Positions 1 through 12,264 of a stretch of 64,000 bases of DNA are shown here, in pieces (position 1 is the stretch's first letter; each line of letters opens with the position of its first letter). Source of the DNA: Medicago truncatula (taxonomy: Eukaryota > Streptophyta > Magnoliopsida > Fabales > Fabaceae). The notes beneath the pieces are model-generated. The model ran no database searches, was not told the origin of the DNA, and saw only the letters and a list, made by a program, of their open reading frames with translations. The DNA lies in contig NC_053042.1 of assembly GCF_003473485.1 (NCBI RefSeq), positions 52,291,762 through 52,355,761 of the forward strand, written 5' to 3'. The position numbers and the translations under genes were made by a program.

Positions 1-611
1 TTTTGTTACCATAAATTAAATGAGCAATGTAGTATATATAGATTTTGATTTCTCTGAGTATTGAGTATTAGTTTTGGTGAATGGTATAACAGTTCATAGT
101 TGGGGAGAATTATTCTAGTTAAGTCACTTCAAGAATATATTCTAAAAATTGATTATAGCTAATCAATTTAAAATTCCAGTGATATTGATTATAATATTTT
201 ATTATATTGATCAAACTAATTTTAGTGTTCATTTTATGAATTATTCATTTTTAGAATATCTAGTAGAATAGAAAATATAAGAAATAAAATAAAACAATGA
301 TAAATTTTAGTGACAACCACAACCGTAGGTAGAAGCCATAATGTATTTAAAATGGTCTCCTTAGAATTATTGTGTTTTGTTCGTAGGTAAATGTGAAAAG
401 CATGCAGTGACGACCATTTGACAATGATAGTTAGATTTAGCTACGAAATTTTTTCCTATAGTGACGGATTTTGGCTGTTACTACAAGTCAAATTTATTGT
501 AGCCATACAAAGAAAGTATGGGTTGAGCCCGGGTACGTGCCCAAACTAGCTGGATGTGTAATTCTGCCCTTGTCACTAACAACTTTCTAGTGAAAAGATC
601 ACGATCTCTTT
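1..611. other. Intergenic, no gene seen
   Basis: AT-rich spacer. No reading frame here resembles a known protein and no clear terminal repeats were found. Confidence 0.5.
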
Positions 612-762
612 GGAAGTTTTTTTTTTTTTTTTTGTCAAGTAGCCTAGTGGCTAAAGCTCACACAATTTAATTGTGAAAAAGTGGAGTGTTCGGGGTTCAA
701 ACCTCGGACCCTACATATAAAATGCAATATCCCTATCAACTGAGTTAAACTCACGGGGATAG
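612..762 (-). repeat. tRNA-derived SINE, minus strand
   Basis: Begins on the plus strand with a long T run (the SINE tail). The body matches the SINEs at 31319-31454 and 36405-36549 read in reverse: tail-side GTCAAGTAGCCTAGTGGCTA, a box-B-like GGTTCAAACC, then a box-A-like segment ending ACTCACGGGGAT. A clean target-site duplication was not found. Confidence 0.7.
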
Positions 763-984
763 TATTGTTTATTGTAATTGTAGCAAAGACTCTTTTTTTT
801 ATTTTATTTTATTTAACCATCCATGATTTCCATCAATTTAGATCCAACGATGGCAATCATTTCACGAGAGATTCGTGATTTTTTATTTCGCTATTAATAG
901 CAGTGCTGTAAAAAAATTGACTAAACTATGTATGTAAAAAATATGTCCATATTGTTTTTGTTAAGAAGCGTATCGACTAGAAAT

Positions 985-1085
985 TCACCTATTTTAGGTG
1001 AATAAATTGGATGTCTGGGTTCGAATCTGACCCATGTGTATATTATATAATGTCTCTGCTAATTGAACTAAGTTCGCCAGTTACA
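985..1085 (-). repeat. SINE remnant, minus strand
   Basis: Contains GGGTTCGAATCTGACCC (box B) and a box-A-like segment read on the minus strand as CGAACTTAGTTCAATTAGCA. The general plan is that of the other tRNA-derived SINEs in the window, but this copy is more diverged and its tail is not obvious. Confidence 0.5.
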
Positions 1086-1881
1086 CTACATATTTTAAAG
1101 CATTATTGGTTCAAGAATGCTATATAACTTTTTTTTTAACGGCTCGGGAATGATATAACTAAATCAAGAGATAAATTGATTTTAAATTTACAACTTCAAA
1201 GAAACGATTATTTGGGAAATTAATATCTGAAGAACACACTTCGTGTCCGTATGAAAACACTTTGGTTCATATGAAATTGAAAATGAAAATGAAAGGTGAG
1301 TGGTCTCATTTGATTGAAGCTCTTTAAGCAAGACACACACATTGATACAATTACAGCATGAAAGTTTAAATAAATTTCTCATTTCTGTTGAAAAAAATAA
1401 TATCCCCACATTTTTTTAGAATTATAATATTCCTCTAATTAGAGACAAATTTATAATGAAAAATCGACGGCAAAGAGTAAAAGAGTGATCTATGTACAAG
1501 AAAACATGGACATGGATGAATCGAAATCTTAAATAAATTTATGTTTATTTAAAAGGGAAATCTTAAATAACGTAGCATGTGTTTGTAGTAAATCTTCCAT
1601 AGATACACTCACGTAAAAGTAAAATATTGGATTGCGTTCTTTTTCAATCATTTTTGAAAGAATTAAAAGATTAAACGTATAATCCAAGTTTTTGTGAGGC
1701 TGAATGAAAGCTCTATAAATGGACTTGTGAGTTAATATACATTATTCTCTTCTCTTAACAAAAATACATTGTTAATGGATGGATATACTTAAATAGATAT
1801 GGACAAGGCTGTTTATGAGATTTTGATGGTCTACAAATGAACTTACAATTTGGATCCTAACTAATAAGTGTATATAAAAAA

Positions 1882-3109
1882 GGGTTAATTAAGTTTTTGG
1901 TCCTTATAAATATCTGTATTTTGATTTTAGTCCCTATAAAAACAAATCATACTTTTTAGTCCCTACAAAATTTTTCATTAGTGTTTTTAGTCCATGTTAA
2001 ATTAAAATTTGTTTAATTATGCTTAAACTTCTAAATTTTTGAAAGATTTTTTTACAGACATGTTCATAACATCGTAAGACACTCTTTTATAAAATATTTC
2101 AGTTTTTTAACATGTAATGAATTAAATATGAATTTTTCTAAAAGCCAAACTTTCAAGATTATATTAATGAAAAGGCTAAAATATGGTTTTAGTCCCGGCA
2201 AATATGTCTCGTTTTGGTTTTAGTCCCTGTAAAAAAAAAATTGTTTTTGGTCCCTGCAAAATTTTTTGTTTTTGAAAATAGTCCCTGGGACTATTTTCAA
2301 AAACAAAAAATTTTGCAGGGACCTTTTTAAAAAAACAAAATATTTTGCAGGGACCAAAAACTACAAAATGGGTTTAGTCATCATGTGCCACGTATGCAAA
2401 TCATCACAAAAATGGGGTCAGAGACTATTTTTAAAAACAAAAATTTTGTAGGACCAAAAACAAATTTTTATTTTTACAGTGACTAAAACCAAAACGAGAC
2501 ATATTTGCAGGGACTAAAACCATATTTTAGCCTAATGAAAATTTGGACCTAATAATAAAATTTTGAGCTAATTTTTTGCGGAGGAACTTTGTATAATGTT
2601 CTAAATAAGTATGTAAAAAATATGTTAAAAATTTAAAAGTTTAAGAACAATTAAGCAAATTTTAAATTTACAAGGACTAATAGTATGTGTCTGTCCCTGT
2701 TTAATTATACTTAAACTTTTATATTTTTAAATGATTTTTAATAGACATGTTAAGAACATTATAATAAGCTCTTTTATAAAAAAATTATAATTTTTTAACA
2801 TGTAATGAATTAAATATAATTTTTTAAACGCCAAAAATTCAAGATAAAACTAACGAAAATTTGGACCGAAAAATAAAATTTTGAGCAAAAATAAAATTTT
2901 TTAATGATTTTTTACACACTTGTTTAAAAAAAAATTATTTTTTAAACAAGTGTGTAAAAAATCATTAAAAAATTTAAAATTTTAATTTAACAGGGACTAA
3001 AAATACGTGCTGAAAAATTTTATAGGGAGCAAAATCTGTTAATTTTTTTTTTATGAGGACTAAAAACGAAATTCGATATATTTATAGAGACTAAAAACTT
3101 AATTAACTC
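1882..3109. mobile_element. MULE-type non-autonomous element with a nested MITE
   Basis: Starts GGGTTAATTAAGTTTTTGG and ends with the inverted form (CTTAATTAACT), like the complete 888-bp copy at 16637-17524. The internal sequence aligns with that copy along its length, except for an extra 359-bp insertion at 2174-2532. No coding capacity is visible. The flanking duplication is unclear because both flanks are A-rich. Mutator-like placement rests on the clean 9-bp duplication of the sister copy. Confidence 0.65.
2174..2532. mobile_element. 359-bp MULE-type MITE nested in an older element
   Basis: Terminal inverted repeats begin GGCTAAAATATGGTTTTAGT and end in the complement. It is flanked by a perfect 9-bp duplication TAATGAAAA (2165-2173 and 2533-2541). 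The sister copy of the host element near 16940 has a single uninterrupted TAATGAAAA, an empty site. The centre, around 2250-2322, is a long near-perfect palindrome about GTCCCTGGGAC, so the element can fold back. No protein is encoded. Confidence 0.85.
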
Positions 3110-3605
3110 TCTGAAAAAATTGAATTATTAAAATGTGAAGATAATTTTCTTGAAGATGATAATTTTTATTACGTTAGGAAAAGTCTTTAATATGTCATCT
3201 TTTAATTAAAATGTATATGGTTTTAGCATTTCCTAATTTTTTTATTTATTTAATGAACCCTTAATTTTATATTTTATGACCCAAATTTTAAATTTATTTT
3301 TTAGGACCTAGAACGGTCGTCCTCCTCACCCTGCCTTAAATACGGCTCTTAATATGAACATTAATATGAGCAGTGAAGATAAAAACAAAGAAAATTTCGT
3401 AACCCATAAAAATTCAATTTATTGATATGCTCCTGTATGAAGCGCAGTGGGTGAATTCAATTATTGATATGCTCCTGTATGAAGAAGTAGTTGGTGAATT
3501 GAATGTTCCATGTTTTGACACGTATCAAATTCCTGAGGCAGAGGAAATTATGAAGATATTGGACAAGATAAAATCTTAACACACGTAATACATCCGATTA
3601 TATTT
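3110..3605. other. Spacer with a short coding-like stretch
   Basis: Around 3425-3579 a reading frame ends ...EAEEIMKILDKIKS before a stop at about 3577. The segment ATTGATATGCTCCTGTATGA occurs twice about 47 bp apart. I do not recognise the family. It may be the last exon of a lost gene, or chance. Confidence 0.3.
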
Positions 3606-4453
3606 TTTTAAGAGATTAAAATGTAATTATATTACCTAATCAAAGTGTTATTCGTAACATATATATAAAGTATGGAAAATAGAAAAACTGAAACAAAAAA
3701 AGATAAAGAAAGAAATAATATTAACCGATGTCCAATATAGTAAATGGATTAAGCCATCAAATATGGTAGTTGAAAGAGAGATTTACTATTTTTACCTTTA
3801 ACCAAAAATAAGTAAGTGACTTAATCTTATCAACAATCTGATATGTCGAACATTCTTTGTCATTGAAAATTCTGCTATTTCTTTCTTTCCATATTTCCCC
3901 CACAGTAGCATACCAAATCAAATGCAAAATAGATTGTCGCACCTTAGAGCAATTGCCACCAACAAAACCAAACTGAGTGAGGTAATTCGCAAGCTCTCTA
4001 GGGATGACCGAGCAGACATCCAACCAACGATGAATAAAGTGTCAGACTTCCCCAAAAAGATGACAATGTAAAAATAAATCAGGGGAAGTTTCCAACGAAC
4101 CGCAGCCACCAACGCACAATCTAGCATCAGAGGAAAAAGAACGACCTTCATAGGAATATCCTTATGTCATAGATCCTTCGTAGGAACGCAGTGTCCGTAT
4201 GATGCTGATGAACCAGGATTTTATAACTTATAAGCACTCCTAACAGTGAAATCATGACTCGATTCCAGTGTCCAAAGCCACATATCCTCTTTATTAACCT
4301 GCAAAGTCACATTTTGAAGTAATAAACAAAGTTCTTCCACCAGATCCTCCTCCCACGCGAACAACCTCCGCCTCCACGTCCACGCCTCACCATCCCCCCA
4401 GCCTAACTTACACATATTAAACACATACACCTCATTAAGCAATGACAAATCAA
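3606..4453 (-). mobile_element. 5'-truncated LINE (L1-type), minus strand
   Basis: Minus-strand frames 4221-4457, 3918-4151 and 3757-4023 resemble the C-terminal end of a plant LINE reverse transcriptase ORF2: a segment ending SSHDFTVRSAYKL, then a zinc-binding RVT-type region and a tail with WKERNSRIF and LTYFWLKVK. The pieces lie in more than one frame, so the copy is decayed. A 16-bp duplication ACATCCGATTATATTT (3590-3605 and 4454-4469) brackets it, supporting target-primed insertion of a 5'-truncated copy. The 3' tail is only a short T run. Confidence 0.7.
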
Positions 4454-4615
4454 ACATCCGATTATATTTATAAGCAAAAAATAATTTTTTTTAAATTTAT
4501 TGAATACTTAATATATATCTAATCATATTTATAGACCAGATATATTAGTTATTCAATAAACTTAACAAGTTATCTTTTGCTTTCCTTCAAAAAAAAATAT
4601 TTTGCTTATAAATAT

Positions 4616-4810
4616 GGGTCATGTTAACCGGTGTCTACGGGGCACTGGTTAAGGAAACTAAAAAAAGATAGTTTTAAAATAAAAGTAACACTTTTTATAC
4701 TTTTGAAAAGTTAACAACACAAGTTGCAATGTAGTACTTATACTACATTTGACTCTTTAATCAGTGCCCCGGAAACACTGATTATCCTGAAGGCATTGAT
4801 TAACATCACC
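4616..4810. mobile_element. 195-bp MITE with 9-bp target duplication
   Basis: Starts GGGTCATGTTAACCGGTG and ends in a diverged inverted copy (GATTAACATCACC). The perfect 9-bp duplication TATAAATAT lies at 4607-4615 and 4811-4819, which fits the Mutator superfamily. Related copies or halves occur at 15131-15294, 32035-32215 and 32407-32530. Confidence 0.75.
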
Positions 4811-4819
4811 TATAAATAT

Positions 4820-5406
4820 AACCAAAGAATAATGTTTATTTTGATATTTTTTTTTGAAGGAAATGTTTATTTTGATATGTATAGAACAGGTGAATGTTGT
4901 TGATTTTTTTTTTTTTTTTTAGGGAAGGTGAATGTTGTTGAATTGAGTGGTCCATGTTTTGGTATTCATATCTAATGCACGGAAGCCACTTTTTTTTTTT
5001 TCTTTTTTTTTTAGTACATAGACGAAATGGATACGGTAGCCACTTTAAATTATGAAGATCTTTTTTTCTTTTTCTAACTGAAAATTGAAAAATTATGATG
5101 ATAATTGGGCAATGTGTATAGTAAATTGGCATGCACGAGTGATATGATTAAGTTTATTATTTTAGATTTTAATTAAAATTTGGAGTCTTAAACATTTCTA
5201 TTTAATACTCTTTTGGGGGAATCTAAGTCCACAAAATTTAGAGTCCTTGTACAATATAGTCCACGTAGTACATGAGTTAAGCCGGCCCTACACTTTGTGT
5301 GCATTTAACAACCTAGCTGATCATTATCAAAACAAAAATTCACATTTTAAATTGATTTGCTAAATGATTTATGTTATTTATATTATGAGTTAGAATCTGT
5401 TAATAC
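4820..5406. other. Intergenic, no gene seen
   Basis: Poly-T and poly-A rich spacer. No supported coding or terminal-repeat structure. Confidence 0.45.
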
Positions 5407-6135
5407 TAAGGTAATTAAAATCGGATCGGACGTTGAACCGGTGAAGGCATGGGTTCAAGGTTTAAGGGTTCGACTGGAGGTTCGACCGGGGTTTAACCGG
5501 TTATGATTAAATGTAATTTTAAAATTTAAATATATTATATAAATAATAATAAATAGAAAATAACAAAGTTTTTGTAACCTTATATCATTTAAAAAATAAT
5601 TTAGTATCAATTTTGAATCTCCCATGAACACGTTTTAAAAAGAAATAAGTTGTTTTTCTATATATAAGATATGTTGGACTGTTTAGTCTACCTATGAATA
5701 CTTTTGGCACCCTCTTGTATTTATATGGTTTTATTAGACTTTGAATACTTTTAGCCCAGGCCCATTTATCCTAACCCTAAAATACTAGATGAAAATGAGG
5801 AGCAGAATTCACTCAGCCGTCAGCCACTCAGTCTTCTCTTTATTCTTTGTTCTTCAAGTTCTTTGATAAAAAAAAAGTGCAATCTTCATTCTTTTTGTGC
5901 ATCTCTACCTACAGGCTACAGAAACATCGTTTTTGCTCGTTTTTTTCCTGGAAATAAACCAAAAAAACGGTTTAACCTGCTGAACCGCAAAACCTCCGGT
6001 TTTCCGGTTTTCTTCCGGTTTAGCGGTTTGTTCCCGGTTCTGTAGCAGAGCGGTTTTTATACGTTTCCGGACCGGAGATAGATCCGGTTCCCGGTTCAGC
6101 CGGTTGGACCGGCCGGTCCGGTTTTTATTACCTTG
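5407..6135. mobile_element. Non-autonomous hAT-type element, CCGGTT-rich ends
   Basis: Inverted ends TAAGGTAATTAAAATCGG and CCGGTTTTTATTACCTTG, flanked by a perfect 8-bp duplication GTTAATAC (5399-5406 and 6136-6143), the hallmark of hAT elements. Both subterminal regions carry many ACCGG/CCGGT motifs. The middle (about 5790-5930) looks like a captured transcript leader, but no transposase is encoded. Confidence 0.8.
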
Positions 6136-6143
6136 GTTAATAC

Positions 6144-7601
6144 CATACATTAAATTTCAACCATTATAATTATTTAATCTAATGATTCATATTGTGTCAA
6201 TAATAAATGAAAAAAACACATTAAGAAGTTAACCAGAGATTGTCACTATATGAGATATTCTTTAATTGGTAATTAATTTTTTTTATTATTAATATAATAT
6301 GCGTCGTTTGATAAAATAATTATAATTGTTGAGATTTGGTGTAAGTCCAATGACTTACACTTGATGTCAACATATTCTTACTCTATTAAAGATATATATG
6401 TATAAAAGAGAAAGAAAATATACTTTTACAAAATTACTCTTATTACGTTACAATAATATAAAGTGGAGGTTATTTATTTGAAAATAATGCTCTGATGTTA
6501 ATTTTTAGGAAAAATTAAGATTGCATTGAAAATCAAAATGTCATTTATTTCAGGGGAAATTGTGAGAAGTATTTGTGATTAGTCTATCATATTATCAATA
6601 AATGAGAGAATTAGGCCGACAAAATGTCTTCTTTGAAGTCTCTAGTTCATGAGCTAGCCTCTTGATTATGTGTTTATGTTTATGAATTGGGTGCTAATGT
6701 GACTCTTGCAAGGGTAGGTACGGTACATGCCCACACAAGGGTTACTGTAGCTCTCTCCTCTCTCTGCGTGTGAAGCGAGATGGATATTATATTAGAGTAT
6801 ATGTATATGTGTCGTATTAGGTCCTACTTCTTTCGTCCCATAATACTTGATACAGTTAACCTTATTACGCATGTCAATGTATAATTTTGAGCTTAAATAT
6901 CTTGAATAAAATATATTAGAAAAATTATGAAAATTTTTATATTTTAAAAATATTCATCGAAACAAATCTAACGACTTATATGATTATTTATGTTATATGA
7001 AGGAGTATATCTAAAGTGTGAGTTTTTACGTACTCATTAATTATCAGTAAATTTAAGGTATCAAATGAGTATGAATTCAATTTTCATCGGTATATTATTT
7101 TGAGTGAAATGAAAAAAAATGACATTCACAATAAAACATAAGATTATTCCATTAGGTCTTAATTATAAGCAAATATTCATTATTTAGATTTATTCAATAA
7201 CTAATTTATTTAGTCTAAAGCTTTTTTTTTAATTAGAGCCAAGATCTTTCAATTTTGCCATTAATTACCAAAGTTTTAGAAATATAAATACATGGACATC
7301 TGTAACTTTTCATAACTATAATAATGGAGTCCCCTCAAAAAAAAAAAACTATAATAATGGAGAGAAAAAATAGGGACAAAAAAGAGAGGATTCTAAGTTG
7401 CTTTTTTTCACTTGTAGTCAAAACCGACAAACCAACAAATAAACCACAATAAATATAAATATAAATATATATATACACTTTCAGGCAGAGTATATGCTTG
7501 TAAAACAATAGTTGTGTTCTTTTTCAATCCTCCCAGCCAGCGTTCCGTTTTGGATTTTGCATATAAAATAATAAATGTGATGTGAGATAGGATTTATTAA
7601 A
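6144..7601. other. Intergenic with a possible decayed Stowaway MITE
   Basis: At about 6825-7012, CTTCTTTCGTCCCATAATAC and a right end GAAGGAGTA resemble a degenerate Stowaway MITE. Otherwise AT-rich DNA with no gene. The segment 7480-7600 resembles 16090-16210 and 51005-51050, the upstream part of the dispersed UGT-relic module. Confidence 0.4.
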
Positions 7602-7675
7602 ACAATGACAATGAAATTAACCACATTTCCACTTGTGGACTCCATTTAACCACATTTCCACTTGTTTCCTTAAAG
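7602..7675 (-). pseudogene. Short UGT relic in a dispersed module
   Basis: ACTTGTGGACTCCATTTAAC followed by CACTTGTTTCCTTAAAGAA matches, on the minus strand, the cluster UGT region that encodes ...[18 protein letters not shown], just before the PSPG box. It is preceded by CAATGACAATGAAATTAACC, as in related copies near 16326 and 51054. Too short to be functional. Confidence 0.5.
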
Positions 7676-8229
7676 AACTAGGCCTTTTTTCTGGTAGAAC
7701 ATGTGGTATTCCGCATGACATGTGATCAGCACTCGGCAGTATGCATGGGTAGCATTTATACACTGAATATATACCATCAAACATGCTGTTCTAATTAAAT
7801 TTGAAGAAAGAAATATTAACTCTATTTTGTCAGAAAAGAAAATGATGGTGGAACTTACTATCCTTTTGTTGTGTATATTCACGCTCTAAAATAAATGGAG
7901 AGAAGATCTTCTTCCAATAAAGAGAGAAACTCTCTTCTTTTGGAGGCATAATAGTTTCTTCATTCTATAATAGTAATTAACATGTTCGTAAAAAAATTGT
8001 CTCCCAATAAGGACACTTTTAATTTTTAAGGTGATATTACTTAACATGTCCCTCTCAATTCAATATTTATAATTTTCAAAAATTCCTATATTTAGGAACG
8101 ACGATAATAATTTTTTTCTCAAAAAATATTAATGGGTGTCATTAGGGCATTGATTAAAGTAATAAAATAAATAAGAGCTACTCCATCGCTTTGTTCTTCA
8201 AATGCAAGAACATCATTTGTGTGAAGAAC

Positions 8230-8361
8230 TTTTATTTTTTAAAAAAAGTTAAATTAACCCACCCAAATTAACACGGGGAGAATCAAATTTGAAACCTTGA
8301 GAAGGAGCACACTCCCAGATTCCAAGTTAATACCACTAGACTAACTCAAATAGATTTAAAA
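8230..8361 (-). repeat. SINE (second family), minus strand
   Basis: The 9-bp duplication GTGAAGAAC lies at 8221-8229 and 8362-8370. The body matches the SINE inside the first UGT (12103-12238): AGTTAAATTAACCCACCCAA, then a box-B-like stretch and ACACTCCCAG. Reverse orientation: the tail lies at the left. Confidence 0.75.
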
Positions 8362-8370
8362 GTGAAGAAC

Positions 8371-8964
8371 ATAATTTTGATTCTAGTATTGTAGATGCTC
8401 TAAGTTTGCATCAAAAAATTATGTAATTATCGTTAAGATAAAAATAAAAACTTGTATTTTTAAGACAAATTTTTTATTAATAGATTCTTTATAAGCTATA
8501 AACTTAAAGCACTAGTTAACACAGCCATTATTTTTCGTGTTTGTTTTTGTTGATGTTGTAGTGACCACGTCAGCCGCTGGTATTGTTAGAGCAACTACTT
8601 CAACCGCTGGTATTATTGATGTTACATCAACTATTTCAGTACTGGTATTGATGTTATTTATATATACAGAAACAAAAAAAATTGACAGTCGTATTCGACC
8701 ATTTTTATTCTATATAGATTCCATCCAGTTATAACTTTTGTTTTTTCTTTGATTTTGGCTTGGATGAAATAAATATTAAATACTACATAAACTTTGTTTT
8801 GTAAAACCACTGTATTTTGTCTTAATTGTTTTGAATTTATCAAATGGCTGACCATTATATTTTGATCTAGTTGTAACTTGAATATATCAAATTGGTTATG
8901 CTTTTTTTTCAAAGAAAAGTGCTAAATATTTCGAGGCTTGTCAAGACGAATTGAAACAATGCAA

Positions 8965-9004
<40 letters not shown>

Positions 9005-10617
9005 CTGCCTGTTTTTTTAGTTGGATCTCCAAGTTTTTGGAATGCTCCGAATTCTACTTGAGCATCCAAATCTGCAAAAGTTATTTTTCATTGAATCATA
9101 TGAATCGATTTAGTAATAACGAAATTTCTGGTCTTTTAACTTTAGTGAATCACATGAAATTTTACGGAGACGGAATTGTTAGAGCGGATGTTCCTTTTTG
9201 AAGGACAGAATCGAAGTATAGTGTCGAAAGCCTTCGTATTTTAATACACATATTTAATTTATTCGGAGCTATTAGAGCGGGATCCACTTTGAGGAATATG
9301 AGTCGAAGCAATAACCAAAGAAACTTTAAACATTTGAGTTTGGTTGAAAGGAAAAAAAGTGCGGATAATATCTATCCTTAAATAGGAATCTGTATTGATA
9401 TATATATATCAATAAGGTGTACTGGTACTTTCCTACTTCAAAAATCTTTAAATTAATTATTATTTTTATGGAATAAAGAGCTATTTGTTGATATTTGTAT
9501 TTTAGAAAATGTCATTTCATTAGAAAAAACATCATTTCATTGTTTATAAAAATCATACTAATTTATTTTACATTTTATTGTAAAAAATAATCAAAATTCT
9601 CTATTATGAGTACTAAAAACTCAGAAAAATTAAATTTTATTTCGTCGACGTTTTTGGTTAATAAGATTTAATTATTATAATTATAGGTGATGGAAAACAA
9701 TTTTTCTCTTCAAAAATAACACATTTAACTATTAATTTATTGATTGGGTGTACCAATACACTCAAATTTTTGAGTGTACCATAGAATTTGCCATATATAT
9801 ATATTTGTTCTGCACATTGTTACATATACTAGCTGCCAACACATGTAAATGAGCTAAATCATAGATTACACAACACAAGCATGTTATGCCCATTTATCGT
9901 TATCCATTTTCGTGTGGATAGCTTGTGTGTCAGGGGTGATAGAATTTTGACTATTATTTTTTCCATCCTATTCATTTTTCCCGAAAATGTCACTATAAGT
10001 TTAGGATTCTATTATCCGAATACAATTTGGATGTGTTTGGATTATATCAAGATATTGTTTTTTAAGAATATCAAGGAATGCTGAAAACGAAAACACGAAC
10101 ATAAGCATTTGAATGAGATTTTGTTGTGATGCATTTGAAAGAGAACGATTTGTTGCGACACCTTTGAAGAAGATTAAATTACTGCAACGCATTTGACAAG
10201 CTGGACGCCGCGTGAGTTTAGGTTCCAACTTTCTATAACGTTTGGATAACATAAGGACAAACACAAATCTTTTTAAAAATATTAATGACCATAACATGTT
10301 AGAAATAACTAAACTACATTTTTAGTAAAACATAAAGGAAAATAATATTTGAGCAAAAAAATAAAATAATTTAAAGATCTTATTACAACTTTTTTAATTC
10401 AGTCTAAAAAACTTTTTTTCAAATATTTATAAATAGTTCAACAAAGACCTACAAATTAATAACTAGATTATTTCACACCATACCATATGAAAGGTGCAAA
10501 ATGCTGATCGTGGTCTTCAACTTTATGTGACAACAAACAAAACTTGCCTTTGTATACGGTTTATTACTTAGATCAACGATTGTTTAATTATTGTTTCTAT
10601 ATTCCCCTGCTACCACT
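8371..10617. other. Intergenic with (TA)n and unassigned DNA
   Basis: A TA microsatellite lies at about 8967-9000. At 9010-9400 the base composition is less AT-biased (for example GAGCGGGATCCACTTTGAGG), but I could not assign it to a gene or organelle. At 9758-9782 there is a small inverted repeat (GTGTACC...GGTACAC-like). The right end is the promoter of the first UGT. Confidence 0.35.
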
Positions 10618-10630
10618 ACTATATAAATTA
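10618..10630 (+). promoter_or_regulatory. TATA box of UGT at 10681
   Basis: ACTATATAAATTA lies about 55-60 bp upstream of the ATG, a normal distance for a plant gene with a leader of roughly 25-30 nt. Confidence 0.6.
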
Positions 10631-10680
10631 AAGCCCATTGTGAAGAAAAAAAGCATCCACCAAAGCCAAAGAAAAAGAAA

Positions 10681-12138
10681 ATGGGATCCGAAGCAAACAC
10701 TCATATCCTTCTTATCTCTTATCCAGCACAAGGACACATAAACCCTCTTCTTAGACTAGCAAAGTGTCTTGCTGCAAAGGGTGCTTCTGTCATCTTCATC
10801 ACAACAGAGAAAGCTGGCAAAGACATAAGAACTGTTAACAATATCATTGAAAAATCACTCACTTCAATTGGTGATGGTTCTCTTACTTTTGAGTTCTTAG
10901 ATGATGGTTTAGAAGATGATCATCCTCTTAGAGGAAATCTTTTAGGCTACATAGAACATCTCAAACTTGTTGGAAAACCCTTTGTTTCTCAAATGATCAA
11001 GAATCATGCTGATTCAAACAAACCATTTTCATGTATCATAAACAATCCTTTTGTTCCATGGGTTTGTGATGTAGCTGATGAACATGGTATTCCTTCTGCT
11101 TTGTTATGGATTCAATCAACTGCTGTTTTTTCTGCTTACTATAACTATTTCCACAAACTGGTACGTTTCCCTTCACAAACAGAACCTTATATTGATGTTC
11201 AATTACCTTTTCAAGTTCTTAAATACAATGAAATCCCAGATTTTCTTCATCCTTTTAGTCAATTTCCATTTCTAGGGACACTCATCTTAGAACAGTTTAA
11301 GAATTTGTCTAAAGTATTTTGTGTTTTAGTAGAAACCTATGAAGAACTAGAGCATGATTTCATTGACTATATTTCAAAAAAAACAATTTTCGTAAGACCC
11401 ATTGGTCCATTGTTTCACAATCCAAATATTAAAGGTGCAAAAAATATTCGTGGAGATTTTGTTAAGAGTGATGATTGTAATATTATAGAGTGGCTAAGCA
11501 CAAAGCCAAAAGGTTCTGTGGTTTATATTTCTTTTGGGTCTATTGTGTACATTCCACAAGAACAAGTGAATGAAATTGCATATGGGTTATTGGATTCTCA
11601 AGTATCGTTTTTGTGGGTATTAAAACCACCTTCGGAGGAATTAGGGCTAAAAGAACATAATTTGCCAGATGGGTTCTTAGAGGGAATAAGTGAGAGAGGA
11701 AAAGTGGTGAACTGGAGTCCACAAGAAGAAGTACTTGCTCATCCTTCAGTGGCATGCTTCATAACACATTGTGGTTGGAATTCATCAATGGAAGCACTTT
11801 CTTTGGGAGTTCCAATGTTGACATTTCCAGCATGGGGTGATCAAGTCACAAATGCAAAGTTCTTGGTAGATGTTTTTGGTGTAGGGATTAGATTGGGTTA
11901 TGGTATGATTGAAAATAAATTAGTAACAAGAGATGAGGTGAAAAAGTGTTTATTGGAAGCTACAACAGGGGAAAAAGCAGAGGAGTTGAAGAAAAATGCA
12001 ATGAAGTGGAAGAAGAAGGCGGATGAAGCAGTGGCCATTGGTGGATCCTCTGATCGGAATCTTGATGAATTTATGGAAGACATTCAGAACCGTTGCAATA
12101 TTTTTTTTGAAGAAGTTAAATTAGTCCACTCAAATTGA
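10681..12138 (+). CDS. UDP-glycosyltransferase, UGT84-like; SINE-derived C-terminus
   Basis: Single-exon 485-residue family-1 glycosyltransferase, expected to move glucose from UDP-glucose to a small acid or phenolic acceptor in the cytosol. The N-terminal Rossmann half has SYPAQGHINPLL with putative catalytic His19 and INNPFVPWVCD near residue 120. The C-terminal half has the PSPG box: [28 protein letters not shown], and a final GDQ whose Gln suggests glucose. The ATG lies just after an A-rich leader and aligns with the paralogs. It is closest to the copy at 45188 (shared IIEKS, LKLVGKPFVSQ and VLETY-type segments). Odd: after ...NRCNI the last 11 residues come from an inserted SINE, where the paralogs end in an NIQK-type tail. 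It is the only plus-strand full-length copy. Family call is firm; acceptor unknown. Confidence 0.93.
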   Translation: MGSEANTHILLISYPAQGHINPLLRLAKCLAAKGASVIFITTEKAGKDIRTVNNIIEKSLTSIGDGSLTFEFLDDGLEDDHPLRGNLLGYIEHLKLVGKPFVSQMIKNHADSNKPFSCIINNPFVPWVCDVADEHGIPSALLWIQSTAVFSAYYNYFHKLVRFPSQTEPYIDVQLPFQVLKYNEIPDFLHPFSQFPFLGTLILEQFKNLSKVFCVLVETYEELEHDFIDYISKKTIFVRPIGPLFHNPNIKGAKNIRGDFVKSDDCNIIEWLSTKPKGSVVYISFGSIVYIPQEQVNEIAYGLLDSQVSFLWVLKPPSEELGLKEHNLPDGFLEGISERGKVVNWSPQEEVLAHPSVACFITHCGWNSSMEALSLGVPMLTFPAWGDQVTNAKFLVDVFGVGIRLGYGMIENKLVTRDEVKKCLLEATTGEKAEELKKNAMKWKKKADEAVAIGGSSDRNLDEFMEDIQNRCNIFFEEVKLVHSN

Positions 12139-12238
12139 CACCGGAGATAATAGAACCTGAGATCTTGAGGAAAAACACACTCCCAAGTCTCAAGTCAATA
12201 CCACCATATCAACCTAAGTGGGTTACAGGAGAACTCTG
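12103..12238 (-). repeat. SINE inserted in the last codons of the UGT
   Basis: A T run followed by GAAGAAGTTAAATTAGTCCA and the rest of the SINE body also seen at 8230-8361. GCAATATT occurs on both sides (12095-12102 and 12239-12246). Right after the second copy, AATATTGAGAAGATGTAA would have completed the original end of the UGT (…CNINIEKM). Confidence 0.85.
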
Positions 12239-12264
12239 GCAATATTAATATTGAGAAGATGTAA

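Noticed and set aside
2266-2451. Small protein-coding gene
   Set aside because: The open frame lies entirely inside a hairpin-forming MITE.
9010-9400. Organelle-derived insertion
   Set aside because: Composition and short peptides hinted at organelle DNA, but I could not match it to any gene I know.
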